Shown here: positions 53,044 through 64,000 of the stretch, one piece after another | Numbering within the stretch: the first letter of the stretch is position 1 | Layout of the letters: each line of letters starts with the position of its first letter | DNA from: Hawksworthiomyces lignivorus | Lineage: Eukaryota; Ascomycota; Sordariomycetes; Ophiostomatales; Ophiostomataceae | DNA length: 64,000 nt | Assembly (NCBI GenBank): GCA_002917075.1 | Contig: NTMA01000053.1 | Span: 62,001 to 126,000, forward strand | Direction: 5' to 3' | Made by a program: the position numbers and the translations under genes | Notes under the pieces: model-generated | Told to the model about the DNA's origin: nothing | The model's database searches: none | What the model saw: the letters and a program-made list of their open reading frames with translations, nothing else

Positions 53044-54397
53044 ATGTTCGCTGCTGCCAGAATCCAGAGACGGGCTTTCTCCGCCACTGCCCGCGACGTA
53101 AGTTCCGTCTTCTTCTCGTAGGAGCTCTGCTCTGCTTCAGTTTTGATCTGCTCTGCTCTGCCCTGGTCTGCTCGTTTTCTCTCTCTCTCCAATTCCTCTC
53201 GTCTTCCGCTTCGCCGACTGCCGCAGGCCGGCTGGTCGGCGGGTCGGCGGACTAGCAGCAGATGGACAGAACCAGCAGGCCTCATTAGAATTGGATTCGC
53301 AGCTCCGTCGGACATCCTGTAGCTAATGCTCTCTCTCTCTTTCCCCTCAATTGCAGCTCTCCAAGGTCACCGTCCTCGGTGCCGCCGGTGGCATTGGCCA
53401 GCCGCTGTCCCTGCTCCTGAAGCTCAACCCCCGCGTCACTGAGCTCGCCCTCTACGACATCCGTGGCGGTCCCGGTAAGTGAAAGTTTTTTTTTTTTTTC
53501 TTTTTCTTTCTTCTTTTGTGTGTCTCCCTTCTGACGACAAGTCTCCCTCCTTCCCCAGGTGTCGCTGCCGACATCTCCCACGTCAACACCAAGTCCTCCG
53601 TCAAGGGCTACGAGCCGACGCCCTCGGGCCTGGCCGACGCGCTCAAGGGCTCCAAGGTGGTGCTGATCCCGGCCGGCGTGCCGCGCAAGCCGGGCATGAC
53701 CCGCGACGACCTGTTCAACACCAACGCCAGCATCGTGCGCGACCTGGCCAAGGCCGTGGCCGACGCCGCCCCCGACGCCAACGTGCTGGTCATCTCCAAC
53801 CCGGTCAACAGCACCGTGCCCATCGTCAAGGCCGTCTTCGAGGCCAAGGGCGTCTACGACCCCAAGCGCCTGTTCGGCGTCACCACCCTCGACGTCGTCC
53901 GCGCCAGCCGCTTCGTCTCCGAGATCAAGGACACCGACCCCAAGGACGAGAAGATCACCGTCGTCGGCGGCCACAGCGGCGTCACCATCGTGCCCCTCTT
54001 CAGCCAGAGCAGCCACCCCGACCTCTCGGCCAACGCCGATCTCGTCCACCGCGTCCAGTTCGGCGGCGACGAGGTCGTCAAGGCCAAGGACGGCGCCGGC
54101 TCCGCCACCCTGTCCATGGCCTTTGCCGGCGCCCGCTTCGCCGACTCCGTCCTGCGCGCCGCCCAGGGCGAGTCCGGCGTCGTCGAGCCCACCTTTGTCG
54201 AGAGCCCCCTCTACAAGGACCAGGGCATCGACTTCTTCTCCTCCCTCGTCGAGCTCGGCCCCGACGGCGTCAAGGAGATCCGCCCCGTCGGCCCCGTCGA
54301 CGCCAACGAGGAGAAGCTGCTCGAGGCCGCCTTCGGCGACCTCAAGAAGAACATTGAGAAGGGCGTCGCCTTCGTCGCCCAGAACCCCGGCAAATAA
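53044..54397 (+). CDS. MDH1: Malate dehydrogenase, mitochondrial
   Basis: Exons 53044-53097, 53357-53474 and 53559-54397 give 336 residues. The enzyme interconverts malate and oxaloacetate with NAD in the citric acid cycle. The first exon is exactly the targeting peptide ([18 protein letters not shown]), rich in Arg and Ala without acidic residues until its end. The mature enzyme starts with [20 protein letters not shown] and continues with [16 protein letters not shown], the substrate loop [33 protein letters not shown] and the active-site [11 protein letters not shown]. Length matches mitochondrial family members; no peroxisomal signal is present at the C-terminus (NPGK). Intron 1 (259 nt) is long, as is common for first introns. 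Codon use is strongly biased to C-ending codons, in line with high expression. Confidence 0.97.
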
Positions 54398-55092
54398 GCG
54401 GGTCGCTGCTGTCCTCCCTCCCCTAAACCCTTGTTCCTCTCGCTGACAGCGCCTCTCTCTCTGTCTCTCTCCTGATGACTTGTCCTTTTCTTGTTTGACG
54501 GCCCTCCCTCCCTGTAGCCTTTTGCGATAGACCAAAAGAACCATCGTTGGAGTTTGCGTTGTTGGCGGGCGTTGGGCAGAGACTTGGCGGGTTTTCCGTA
54601 CCTAAAACAAAAAGATCTACAGTAAATACAAAAAATATGAATCCGAAAAAAAAAATTGTTCAATCTACATCCGCACCAGCAGTGTAGTAGAGACTCTCAT
54701 GTACTTTTACGACTTTTGAATATATGACCCATCCCACCTCGCCAACGCTTTGTGTGATGACTGTGCAACGACTGTGCAACGGCTGTTTTCAAAAGTAAAA
54801 AAAGCAAATTATATTATCGCAGATACTGTAGCAAAATATTGTCTATGGTTGGATTATATGATGTGGGAGCTGAATGATGTCTACTGTCGTAGAAAATACG
54901 ACGATGGCGCAAAAATCAAAAGAAAATAGCCCGCCTCTCTACTCCTTTTTTCCCCACATCCGCCCCCTTGTTATGGTCTCCTTCAGTTCTTTTTTGGTTT
55001 TTACCCACTCTATACAACAAGGAGGAAAATATGGGGACGCTGCTCCGCCCAATCCGGATACTCTCTCGAATTTCCCCCCTTCCTATCTCTTC
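54398..55092. other. Convergent intergenic region
   Basis: It holds the 3' untranslated regions of malate dehydrogenase (T/C-rich, 54398-54660) and of the P5A ATPase. No gene is supported. Confidence 0.55.
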
Positions 55093-58000
55093 TCAGCGTC
55101 GTGCCTGCGCCGGTGCCGATCCCGGCGTCCGGGCCGCGGGTGCCCGCACCGCCTGCTCGACACGCTGCAGCCGCTCGTTCTGCCGCCGCTCAAATTCGGC
55201 CACCTTCTCCTGCTGGGCGCGCTCCTCGGCCTCCTCCTTCTCGCGCTGGACCGCCGCCTTGCGCTCGCGCTCGCGCAGGAGCTGGTCGGGCCGGCGCTCG
55301 GCAATGTCGCGCGCGCGCAGGTCCGAGAAGAGGAACTTGAGCACCACCTCGATGAGGTAGCAGGCCACGTAGTCGAGCACCATGACCGTCGTCATGGTCG
55401 TCTTGAACTCGCCCGAGAACGGCACCAGCTTCATCTGCTGGTTCAGCTCCGGAATGAACTCGGTGCTGCACGCAAAGGCGATGCCCGTCACGCCCACGAT
55501 GCCGTAGAACATGCCCTTGTTCTCCGTCAGCGACTCGCGGAACGGCCGGCCCTGGTAGTTGACTGCAAACGTCGAGATCTGCTGGATCAGCTGCAGCAGG
55601 TACACCGCGCTGTTCAGCAGCGACGGCGTGAAGTCTGCCTCCAGGTCGATGTCGCCGCTGCGTCTGTGCGTGGGTTAGCAGGCTGTTCTGAGATATAGGA
55701 AAAGATATGGAGGGACCAATCCTTGTTGGCCGGGAAGTGGGAGAAAGGGTGAAAAAGGGGACAAAGACTTACGGCTCGAGGCGGTCGCACAGGCGGGCAA
55801 TGTAGATGAGGGTCACGACGTGGACGGCAAACTGGCCTAGAATGGAGCCGATGATGTACAGGTTGAAGATGTTGGGCTGGGGTCGCTCCTTGGACAGGCC
55901 CTCGACGGACCGGGCGCGCGAGATGGACAGGAAGCACACGCTCATGAGCATGCCGCTGATGGTGTACTGGCCGTCACCGAACTTGATGCCCTCGAGGTAC
56001 AGCACGCTCAGGCTGTAGGCCGAGATGAGGCAGTTGAGCGCCAGGATCTTGTACATCTGGATCGTCGCCACCAGCGTGCAGCGGCCCTGCCGGATGATGT
56101 TGGGCACCGCGATGACGTTGCGCAGCTTGCTGGTGAAGGGCGCCGCCACCGAGGCGTCGCCCAGCTTGAGCGTCGGCGGCTCGCCGTCGTCCAGCTCCGT
56201 CTCCATCATGGTGGACGTGAGCTGGTCGGCCAGGCTGGCCGCCTTCTGCTGCATCTGTGCCTGCCGGGAGTTGTTGCTGTTGTTGTTCAGAAGCTGCTGC
56301 GCCGCCGGCGACGTGACCGTCTCGATGGGCACGCCCCCGCCGGGAACGTGCGCCTTGGCATACTCCTCGGGTGTCATGTTCTTGCGCTTGGCCTCGCGCT
56401 CGATCGCCTTGGCCAGGTGCGGGTTGCTGGGTCCGGCCGGGTACAGGTGCGCGATGAGCACAGGGATGGGCGGCGCCGGCTGGTTCCAGCGCCGTAGCAT
56501 CTCCACCTGCTTCTGGTACATTTCCTTCATCTTGGTGTTGCGCGTGTGCTCGGCGATGCGCGTCAGGTCGTCCTGGGTGCCGTTGAGCAGCGCTACGCCG
56601 ATGTGCGCCTGCTTGAGAGCGCCCACGTCGTTGGTGCCGTCGCCCGCCATCAGAGTGTAGTAGCCCATGTCCTTGAGGCCCAGCAGGATCTCTTCCTTCT
56701 GCTTCGGCGACACGCGCGCGTAGACCCACGCGTGCCGCAGGATGTCCTTCCAGCCGACCTGGTCCCGGAACTGGGCCAGGGCGTAACCCGTCACGCAGAT
56801 GTCTTTGGTTTTCAGAATCTCCGGGTCCAGCCGCTTGGTCGCGTCCACCTTAATGTGTACCGTATCGTCCACGCTGTGCCATACCAGGTCCTTGCCGCCG
56901 TCGCTGTGGTCGGGCACGTCCAGAATCAGCACGTCGCGGTCGACAATCTCTACTTCGCGCGCGACGTGCACGGCCGTCAGCGGGTTGTCGCCGGTGATCA
57001 TCACCACACGGTGGCTGCTCTCGTTAAGCATCTGAACGGCTTCCTTGGCATCCTCCTTCAGCGGGCAGTGCAGCACCAGGAAGCCGGCAAAGGTCAGGCC
57101 GGCCTCGACGCCCTCGCGCTTCAGGTCGTTGATCTTGCTGGCGCCCAGCTCGCTGTCCACGGTCAGCTGCTTGTAGGCCAGCGCCAGGACACGCGAGCCG
57201 CGTCGTGTAAAGTACTTGAACGTCTCTTCGTAGTCGCTGGGAACCGTCACGAGCATCTTCTGGATTGTCTCAGGAGCACCCTTGACGGCAACAAACGTGC
57301 CCTGGATGCGGTGGTTGGTCCTGGGGTCCTTGCCGTGCACCGTGGCGACGGAGCTCTGGCGCTTCAGGGCGGACGAGAACTGGAACCTGCGCTTGACTTG
57401 GACTGTACCGGTGATACCGCCGGCGGACGCTGTGGCGGCCGTCTTGTTCGTGAGCACGTCGTTGCGGCCGAGCGTCCAGCCGAGCGCAGACAGGGTAGCC
57501 TTCTCCATGGGGTCGCCGACGACCTCACCCTCGTCGAGCTTGACGAGGGCGTGGGCGGTGGCGAGCACGAGCGTGGTCTCGAGGCCGGCGTCGGCAACAG
57601 TAGTGATGTGGCTGTGGGCGCCGTCAGATTCGCGCGGGGTGTCGGTGCCAGTGTGGCCTAGGCCTAGGCCGGCGATGCCCTCGACGACGAGGTCCTCGCC
57701 AGTCAGCGTGCCGGTCTTGTCGAAGCAGGCGACGTCGATGCGGCCGGCAAAGGGGATACGGAAGGGCTCGGTACAGAAGATGGCAAACTTGGCCAGGGCG
57801 GCCAAGCTCGTGTTGACGGCCAGACTCAGCTCCATGGGCAGCTCAGGCGGAACGACGCTGGTGATGATGAGGATGCAGTCGAGCAGCAGCTTGGAGCGCT
57901 TGCGGTCCTTCTTGACACCCTCGTCCCACACGTACCACGAGGCGGCCAGGGCGAAGACAAGCAGGAACAGGATGAACCAGAGGGCCTCGGCGTTGTTGGC

Positions 58001-59285
58001 TGACACGCGCTCTGTCGAGTAGATCATGGTGCGCACCAGGCTGCCCTGGGACGTTTCGAAGCCCGTCTTGATAACCACAGCGACGGCACCGTTGTCTGGC
58101 GGCGGGGTCACGCCTGACGCCGACTTGGGCTTGGCATCCTCCGCGTTGCCGTGGGTGATCTGCAGGACCTTGGTGCCACCCCACAGGAAGGCGTTCTTGT
58201 CTAGACCCTCGGGCTCGATGCGCGCATCGCCGGGGCGCAGCTGGATAGAGTCCTTGAGCAGCGGGGTGCTCTCGCCCGATAGCATGGCCTCATTCACAAT
58301 GGCGGTGCCCTCGATGAGCAGCATATCGCAAGCAACGCCGCTGTCCTCCTTGGTGCGGGAGACAGACACTAGATCGCCGGGCAGAAGCTTGTCGCTCTGG
58401 ATCTCGGTCCACTTGCCGCGGCGGTAAACCCAGACATCGTATGGCTTGATGCTCATGCTGCGGAACTCGTTCAGCGTGCGCTGGCGCTGCCATACGACGG
58501 TGCTCTCAAAGGCGACCAGCATAACCAGCGTGAAGAGCGAGTAGTACCAGTATTCGTCGAGCATCCACAGGCCGACACAGAAAACCTGGAACACGAAGAA
58601 AGGCGCAACGGCATGCTCGCGGAACAGCTCCGTGAAGGTAGGCACAGGAATGTCAAAGGTGTTGATGCCGTAGTGCTGCTCGATGCGGTCAACCTCAGCC
58701 GCGCTGGTGATGCCCCTAGACAGTTGGAACGTGGAGAGCAGAGGCTTCGGTTCGGCGTCGATATCGTAGGCCAGGGTGGCAAAGGACTTGGTCTCGAGGT
58801 TGTAGAGGAAACGGCGCTTCTGGAAGAGGAACGAGATGTTCGTCTTGTTGCCAATCTGGAGGGGTCAGTACATGTATCTCACTAAACAAGGCAAACTGCA
58901 ATGCGCCGAGAAGAGAATGGCTAGCTACCTGGTCGCGCTCGAGCTTGCAGATCTCCGGGGTACCGGCATTGGCCACCGGGATGACCTTGATGAGCTGGGC
59001 ATCGTTGATGGACGAGGTCTTGGTAGAAGTGAAGAGAGCCTTGACGTTCACGCTCCAGTTGGTGCTGAGCCAGGCCAAGCTCTGCAGCGTGATAATAGTG
59101 CCGACCCAGACAAAAGTCCACTCCGGAGCGCCAATGTGCTTTTCGTAGAGTTCAGGCGACAGGTAGTAGTACAGAAACACGGGCCAGGCGATCACGAACG
59201 GCCAGACGTAGGCATGATAGTGGACGGAGAGCGGCACCAGCAGCTGGGCGCTCTTGATCTGGGAGTTGTCGACAAGAGGAGCCAT
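55093..59285 (-). CDS. SPF1: P5A-type transport ATPase Spf1 (endoplasmic reticulum)
   Basis: Exons 59285-58929, 58855-55773 and 55663-55093 give 1,336 residues. P5A ATPases (yeast Spf1, human ATP13A1) extract mis-inserted transmembrane helices from the endoplasmic reticulum. N-terminal membrane segments (VWPFVIAWPVFLYYY) precede the P5A signature VVPPELPMELSLAVN in the fourth core helix. The actuator domain has MLSGESTP, the phosphorylated Asp is in DKTGTLTGE (about residue 498), the nucleotide domain has KGAPETIQK, and the hinge has MAGDGTNDVGALKQAHIGVA. A Gln/Asn-rich stretch (LLNNNSNNSRQAQMQQ) lies in the cytosolic loop after the hinge, and a charged coiled coil (RERERKAAVQREKEEAEE) forms the C-terminus. 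The last intron can use two in-frame acceptors six bases apart. Motifs, length and order are all as expected. Confidence 0.96.
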
Positions 59286-61448
59286 GGCGAGCGATGTCGT
59301 ATAGAAGACGAAGCAAAAGCAAAGAGAAGAAAAAAGAGAAAAGGAAAGGAAAGGAAAGAAGAAGAGCGAAGTAAAGGCACGCTGAAGATGCGGCCGGACC
59401 GGAACGCGGTAGAGGGAGAAATTCGCAGTATCAAGGAACCATCAAGGAACGATACAGGACGAGAAGAAAGAACAGAAAGAGAAGGTCTTGGTGCCAATAG
59501 ACATCCCCCCGTTGGTGATTTCGTGGGATGATGAAGAGAACGGGGTGGTGATAGTCTAGAAGTCCAGATGTGTCCTTCTACTACTTTAGGGGGGGGGCGT
59601 GTGGGATGAACCCAAAATGTGGCAAGAAAAGAAAGGGCAATCAATTGATTAGCTGCTTTTAGTGAAGTTCGACACAATCGCTCTGTAGCTTCCTGTTTTG
59701 GGGGTACCAGACCGCGCTAAGAGTTGCCAGTTACTGCCAGTTGCGCCAGTTGTGGCAGTTGCCAGCTGGTTCCACGCGGCAGGTGCAGCCTGCGCCGCCT
59801 GGCGTTGGTGGAAGAAAATAAGTCCGTGCCAGGGCAGTAAATATGTGGAGAGCACTGTGATATCTGCACTGTACGAGTTAAGGCCTGGTCTACGTCGCGG
59901 CTTCTCAAGAGAGTAACCATAAAGTATTAGTGTAAGCCAGGTAACTTGTTCTTAACGCGTCTTTGCATCGTCGCCGTTGGGGTCCGCGTCGCTCAGAAAT
60001 TAAACTGTATCACGTTGCCAGCACAGATTGCACATTGTCGGAATTTTAATTGCGAGGATTATACCCATGTGCTCTTCTGGGGAACCTATAAAAAGCAAAC
60101 GGGGGAGAAAAGAAAGGGAAACCATGGCGTAATGTCGCGTGCAGCACAGAGCGCGCGCGCCCAGCAATGCCAGCGAGCAGAGGCGGAACCATGTCGGTGG
60201 AAAAGGCTCAATTTGACACACTTCGGCCAGCTGGCGCCGTGAGCGTCGATGCCCCTTCTGGCCATCTGCGGATGTCTTGGCAATTTGCTTCTTTTCTGGG
60301 TTCTGTCACTTTATGCGTAACAGAGCCAGATATATATGTGTGTCCTTAACCTGCGGCTGCTAAGCCTCTCCGGCACAACTACCAGCCAATTTATCCTGGC
60401 CCTAGAAGCAGAGCCAGCTGTTCTGTTCTTCTACTACGTGTCTTGGCCTCCTAGAACCGCTCCATTTTGCTTTCTTCCTATTGATTACACCAAGTGCAAA
60501 AAAGTCTTTTCCAGAGAAGCTTGGCATTCACATCAGCATGTGATAAGCATCGCAGAGCAGTATTTTAGGTGTCAAGTTTGAGCGCCATGCATTCCCTTTC
60601 GCCGCCATAGCTCCATTGTCACTTGTACCATTTCCTTCATGTCCCAGGCGGTCTTCTGTCCTGTACTGTACTGTCAAGACGGAACTGCGAGTTTTTCCAT
60701 GCGGCAACTACTGCTAAATGTAGAACATGCCGCGGGCTAAGCACGCGTGATCTCGAATCCCTCAAGTGAGGTGCCTCGCTTCTTCGGAAACTTCGCCGGG
60801 AAACTTGTTTGCTTTCCGTGCCAAGATTCCGTTTCCCGGAGGAAGGATATATTCAATTCCAATTAAGAAGCAGACGAAAAAATATCTGAGGTCGATCGTT
60901 TGGATCCTCCCTTGCGCTTGTGCCTTGCATGTCCCGCTGCTCGCATAGCGTGCATGGCAGATCTCTGCATGACGGAAGGGGAAATCTCTGAACAATTTAG
61001 ATTGCCCTCCCGTACACGGTGTATTCTTCGTGGACTTCTTTTTTTGCCGCCGTCCACCGTCATCCAATATCAAACCGCATGCTCCAGACTGCAAAAGCTT
61101 GATTCTACCTGCGATAGCCTCTTGGACTTAATCAAGATAGGACACCTATGGCGTCGTGGTGTTCTCGGTTTTCCCAAGTGGAACCCGGCAGGACGTCAAT
61201 TTCTTTTCAGTCTTGTCGTCTCTTATATCGTTTCCTTTTTATCAGCTTTCTAATATTGGAGTTCATATTATTTCGGGTCTCTCTTGTAATTTAAAAGCTT
61301 TCGCTCTCACGAACATATATAACACCCCCGTCTCTGTCCCCCATGACCTACCTATTACTTTTCATGAAGCTCTCAGAGCGGGTGGTGATTTAGCAGTGTG
61401 TTTATCTGTCCCTAGGCTAGGAGCTTGGCGTATAACCGAACGTGAATC
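59286..61448. other. 2.2 kb divergent intergenic region
   Basis: It lies between Spf1 (minus) and the glutaminase gene (plus). The first 400 bases are purine-rich on the plus strand, thus pyrimidine-rich for Spf1. Short imperfect repeats of CAGTTGCC type occur at 59725-59770. No protein or RNA gene is recognisable. Confidence 0.5.
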
Positions 61449-64000
61449 ATGCATTGGAGAACGCTCCTTGGATATGCGCTCGTCGTGGACGTAGCATTAT
61501 CTGATTACCTGGACTCAGACGGCCAAGATGCAAACGGCCACCACACTCCACAATACTCCCCCGGACGGCCGCCATCAATCCCCTTGGCGGTCCGGAGCCC
61601 GTACCTCAGTGCCTGGTCAACCACCGTGGGCAACTCCACTCTAAACAGTGGTCCTCCATGGTTCTGGACCGGCGTCCCGCTCGGCTGGGACGGCCTGGTG
61701 GCTGTGGATAACATCACCTACGAGTATATGGGCACGGGAGCCCGAGACCTCCAGCGCATTTCTGGCATCGAGCCGGCCCGGCCGCAGACCGTGACGTACG
61801 ACTCGCACTATTCCAATTTCACGTTTCTGGCCGGCCCGGTCGAGATCACTGCGAGCTTCTTCTCGCCCGTGACGCCCAGGGACATCTGCCGCAGCTCCAT
61901 TCCAATGAGCTACCTAACGACTAGCGTGCGGTCGCTCGACAACCGCACCCACCACATCCGCATTTACTCTGACGTGAACGACTCCTGGGCCCGGCGGCGC
62001 CGCGAGTCGCCGCTGATCTGGAACCTGGTGCGTGATGCCCATAACCCAGTGCTGGGCAACATCACGTCCGGCACAAATGGCACCACCCCAGCGCCTGGCA
62101 ACGGCACCATCCCTGCTTCCGGCAACGGTACCCACCCTGCGTCTGGCAATGGTACTCACCCTGCTTCCGGCAACGGTACCCACCCTGCTTCCAGCAACGG
62201 CACAGCGCCCGAGTCGTCTACATTGCCGTACTCCTGGATCTTGTACCAGGACGTGCACTATTTCATGGCGGAGGAAGAGGAAATGGCCAAATGGGGCAAC
62301 TTTACATATTCAACGGCGTCGTTCGGTGCAGATCTGACGTACGAGAACGGCAACCCCGTCGCCATCCGTTACGGCTTTGTGACGGAGCGCAAGCTGGCTA
62401 ACGCTATCGGCCGCGACTTCGCAAAGTACGGCGACAAGGAGTCCATCTTCGCCTTTGCGCACGACTTTGGGCTGGTCCGCAATGCCTCGGTGAGATACAC
62501 GCTAGGTTCTATTCAAACGCCCACCGCCCGCTACTTGTACTATGGCGGCGTGGCCCAGCTAGAACCGTGGTGGCAGAAGTGCTACGGCGACATGGCGTCA
62601 CTGATCCGCTTTCACTGGCATGACTTTGAAACGGTCCAGCAGCTGGCCGCCGATTTTGACGCCGCCCTCAAATCTGACATCCAGCAGTACTATGCAACCA
62701 ACGACTCCCTTGTGTACAACCATCCCGGCAACCAGTCCAAACCCGCCCCGGGTCCCGCCCCGGGCCCGCATCCCACTGTCGTCTCCAACGCTACAGTGAA
62801 CGGAAGGGGCATGCTTCCCAAGGCGCACCTAAGCAGCCGCGACAGTGTCAACGGCACGAATGGCACGGAGGAATACATTTTCGATCCCGACACAGACTAC
62901 GGCTTCCTGGATGCGCACCACAACGACACGGGCGTAGCCGTGCCAGACGTGTCCGAAGCAGACGCGCTGTATGCCATCTTGTCACTGTCGGCGCGGCAGA
63001 TCATGGGCGCATACATCTACGCGATCCCACCGCCGGCTGCGTCCTGTGCTAAGGGCCCTGTGGCGCCGCCCGAAGAGCCACTGGTGTTCCAGAAGGAGGT
63101 GTCGAGCGACGGCAACCTCAACACGATCGACGTCATCTATCCGGCGGCGCCCTTCTTCCTGTGGGCGAACCCAGAGTTCTTGCGCTACATCCTGCAGCCC
63201 AACTACGAGATGCAGGAGGGTACCTTTTACCCCAACAGCTACTGCGCGCACGATATCGGTGCCAGCTTCCCCAACGCTACAGGCCACGTCGACGGTAATG
63301 ACGAGTACATGCCCGTGGAGGAGTCGGGCAATTTCATCCTGCTATCGTACGCCTACTACCGCTTCTCGGGCAACGCTGCCTGGCTGACCAGCCACTACGG
63401 GCTGCTCAAGCAGTTTGCGCAGTACCTGATCGACTTCTCGCTGGTACCCGCGGCGCAGCTGAGCACAGACGACTTTGCGGGCACGCTGGCCAACCAGACC
63501 AACCTGGCCATCAAGGGCATCCTGGGCATCCAGGCGATGAGTATGGTGGCGCGGGTGGCGGGGCAGGCGGGCGACGCGGCGCACTTTGCCGACGTGGCCC
63601 GGCAGTACTACGCGCGCTGGCGCTACTTTGCCATCGACCCGTCGGGCCAGCACACGCTGCTGGCCTACCAGTGGCGCTCGAGCTGGGGCCTGCTGTACAA
63701 CGTGTACATGGACCGGCTGCTGGGGCTGGGCCTGGTGGGCGAAGACGTCTACGCCATGCAGTCGCGCTGGTACGCGCGAGTGTCGCAGGTCTTTGGAGTG
63801 CCACTTGACAACCGCCACCACTACACCAAGAGCGACTGGATGATGTGGGCCGCCGCCGCCTGCGACCCGCCCGCCCGCCGCCTGCTGGTCACCAGCCTGG
63901 CCTACTGGATCAACTACACCACCACTGAGCACCCCCTCACCGACCTCTACGAGGTCGTCAACTCCGGCTACTACCCCCAGGTCCCCAACGACGTCCGCTT
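61449..64000 (+). CDS. Glutaminase GtaA-like secreted protein, 3' end outside window
   Basis: One open frame runs from the ATG at 61449 to the window end, about 850 residues, without a stop. It matches the plan of fungal GtaA-like glutaminases, with DUF5127, DUF4965 and DUF1793 regions in order, which hydrolyse glutamine to glutamate outside the cell. The N-terminus MHWRTLLGYALVVDVALS is a weak signal peptide. The DUF5127 part starts with PLAVRSPYLSAWSTT and contains PWFWTGVPLGWDGLV. The middle has YLYYGGVAQLEPWWQKCYGD. Later blocks are STDDFAGTLANQTNLAIKGI, SWGLLYNVYMDRLLGLGLV and YTKSDWMMWAAA. Two Pro/Asn-Gly low-complexity inserts are present; the first (62073-62216) is a 24-bp repeat array. 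No intron is needed in the part seen. The true C-terminus lies beyond 64000. Confidence 0.88.
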   Translation, partial: MHWRTLLGYALVVDVALSDYLDSDGQDANGHHTPQYSPGRPPSIPLAVRSPYLSAWSTTVGNSTLNSGPPWFWTGVPLGWDGLVAVDNITYEYMGTGARDLQRISGIEPARPQTVTYDSHYSNFTFLAGPVEITASFFSPVTPRDICRSSIPMSYLTTSVRSLDNRTHHIRIYSDVNDSWARRRRESPLIWNLVRDAHNPVLGNITSGTNGTTPAPGNGTIPASGNGTHPASGNGTHPASGNGTHPASSNGTAPESSTLPYSWILYQDVHYFMAEEEEMAKWGNFTYSTASFGADLTYENGNPVAIRYGFVTERKLANAIGRDFAKYGDKESIFAFAHDFGLVRNASVRYTLGSIQTPTARYLYYGGVAQLEPWWQKCYGDMASLIRFHWHDFETVQQLAADFDAALKSDIQQYYATNDSLVYNHPGNQSKPAPGPAPGPHPTVVSNATVNGRGMLPKAHLSSRDSVNGTNGTEEYIFDPDTDYGFLDAHHNDTGVAVPDVSEADALYAILSLSARQIMGAYIYAIPPPAASCAKGPVAPPEEPLVFQKEVSSDGNLNTIDVIYPAAPFFLWANPEFLRYILQPNYEMQEGTFYPNSYCAHDIGASFPNATGHVDGNDEYMPVEESGNFILLSYAYYRFSGNAAWLTSHYGLLKQFAQYLIDFSLVPAAQLSTDDFAGTLANQTNLAIKGILGIQAMSMVARVAGQAGDAAHFADVARQYYARWRYFAIDPSGQHTLLAYQWRSSWGLLYNVYMDRLLGLGLVGEDVYAMQSRWYARVSQVFGVPLDNRHHYTKSDWMMWAAAACDPPARRLLVTSLAYWINYTTTEHPLTDLYEVVNSGYYPQVPNDVR
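62073..62216 (+). repeat. 24-bp coding minisatellite of N-glycosylation sequons
   Basis: Six 24-bp units encode Gly-Asn-Gly-Thr-His-Pro-Ala-Ser-like octapeptides. Each unit carries one Asn-Gly-Thr sequon, and the three central units encode identical peptides. Confidence 0.93.

Noticed and set aside
53285..54544. 419-codon antisense open frame opposite malate dehydrogenase
   Set aside because: It is a codon-bias shadow spanning an intron and the 3' region of a very well supported gene.
56546..57661. 371-codon antisense open frame opposite SPF1
   Set aside because: It lacks domains and follows the codon bias of the P5A ATPase.
60740..60775. Possible tRNA because of a CTCGAATCCC stretch
   Set aside because: No acceptor stem, D-arm or anticodon arm can be paired around it at tRNA spacing.

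Overview
This is a 64 kb stretch of a filamentous ascomycete genome (Pezizomycotina, most likely Sordariomycetes). The evidence is short GT-AG introns with CTRAY-type branch points, GC-rich coding exons beside AT-rich spacers, two HET-domain genes, a Zn2Cys6 regulator with ten exons, and fungal enzymes (Cel3A-type GH3 beta-glucosidase, GH131, sedolisin, GtaA-like glutaminase). Nothing suggests bacteria, plastids or a prophage. I found no tRNA, rRNA, CRISPR array or intact transposon. Exon borders were worked out by hand from splice consensus, reading frame and family similarity remembered from general knowledge; no search was run.

Layout. 0.3-1.5 kb: a secreted or membrane protein of unknown function. 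4.6-13.3 kb: a divergent pair, a GT4 glycosyltransferase (-) and UDP-glucose 6-dehydrogenase (+), separated by an unusually long 4.6 kb spacer. 14.7-17.7 kb: a Zn2Cys6 transcription factor. 18.4-22.7 kb: a HET-domain gene followed by a decayed F-box-type pseudogene. 24.3-26.4 kb: a small Ala-rich membrane protein converging on an XAP5/FAM50 nuclear protein. 27.1-29.9 kb: a HET-ankyrin protein. 30.6-41.8 kb, all on the minus strand: METTL16-type RNA methyltransferase, Cel3A-type beta-glucosidase, MET22/HAL2 bisphosphate nucleotidase and an Hst3/Hst4-type sirtuin. 44.6-50.3 kb: GH131 glucanase, sedolisin protease and a short-chain dehydrogenase. 53.0-59.3 kb: mitochondrial malate dehydrogenase converging on the P5A ATPase Spf1. 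61.4 kb to the end: a GtaA-like glutaminase running off the window.

How the genes relate. Most are unlinked housekeeping or secreted-enzyme genes. Two associations may be functional. UDP-glucuronate supply (UGDH) lies beside an SQD2-like GT4 enzyme, and two HET-type nonself-recognition genes with a broken F-box gene form an accessory island at 18-30 kb. Four secreted hydrolases (GH3, GH131, S53, GtaA) fit a plant-litter or wood-associated saprotroph, but this is inference.

The most striking pattern is in-frame minisatellite or low-complexity expansion inside otherwise conserved proteins: 15-bp units in the HET-ankyrin gene, 9-bp Gly-Gly-Pro units in the sedolisin, 24-bp N-glycosylation-sequon units in the glutaminase, 12-bp units in the sirtuin, and a poly-Ala tract in a roughly 110-residue insert of UGDH. 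I did not find a clearly new multi-gene system; the candidates are listed in the findings.
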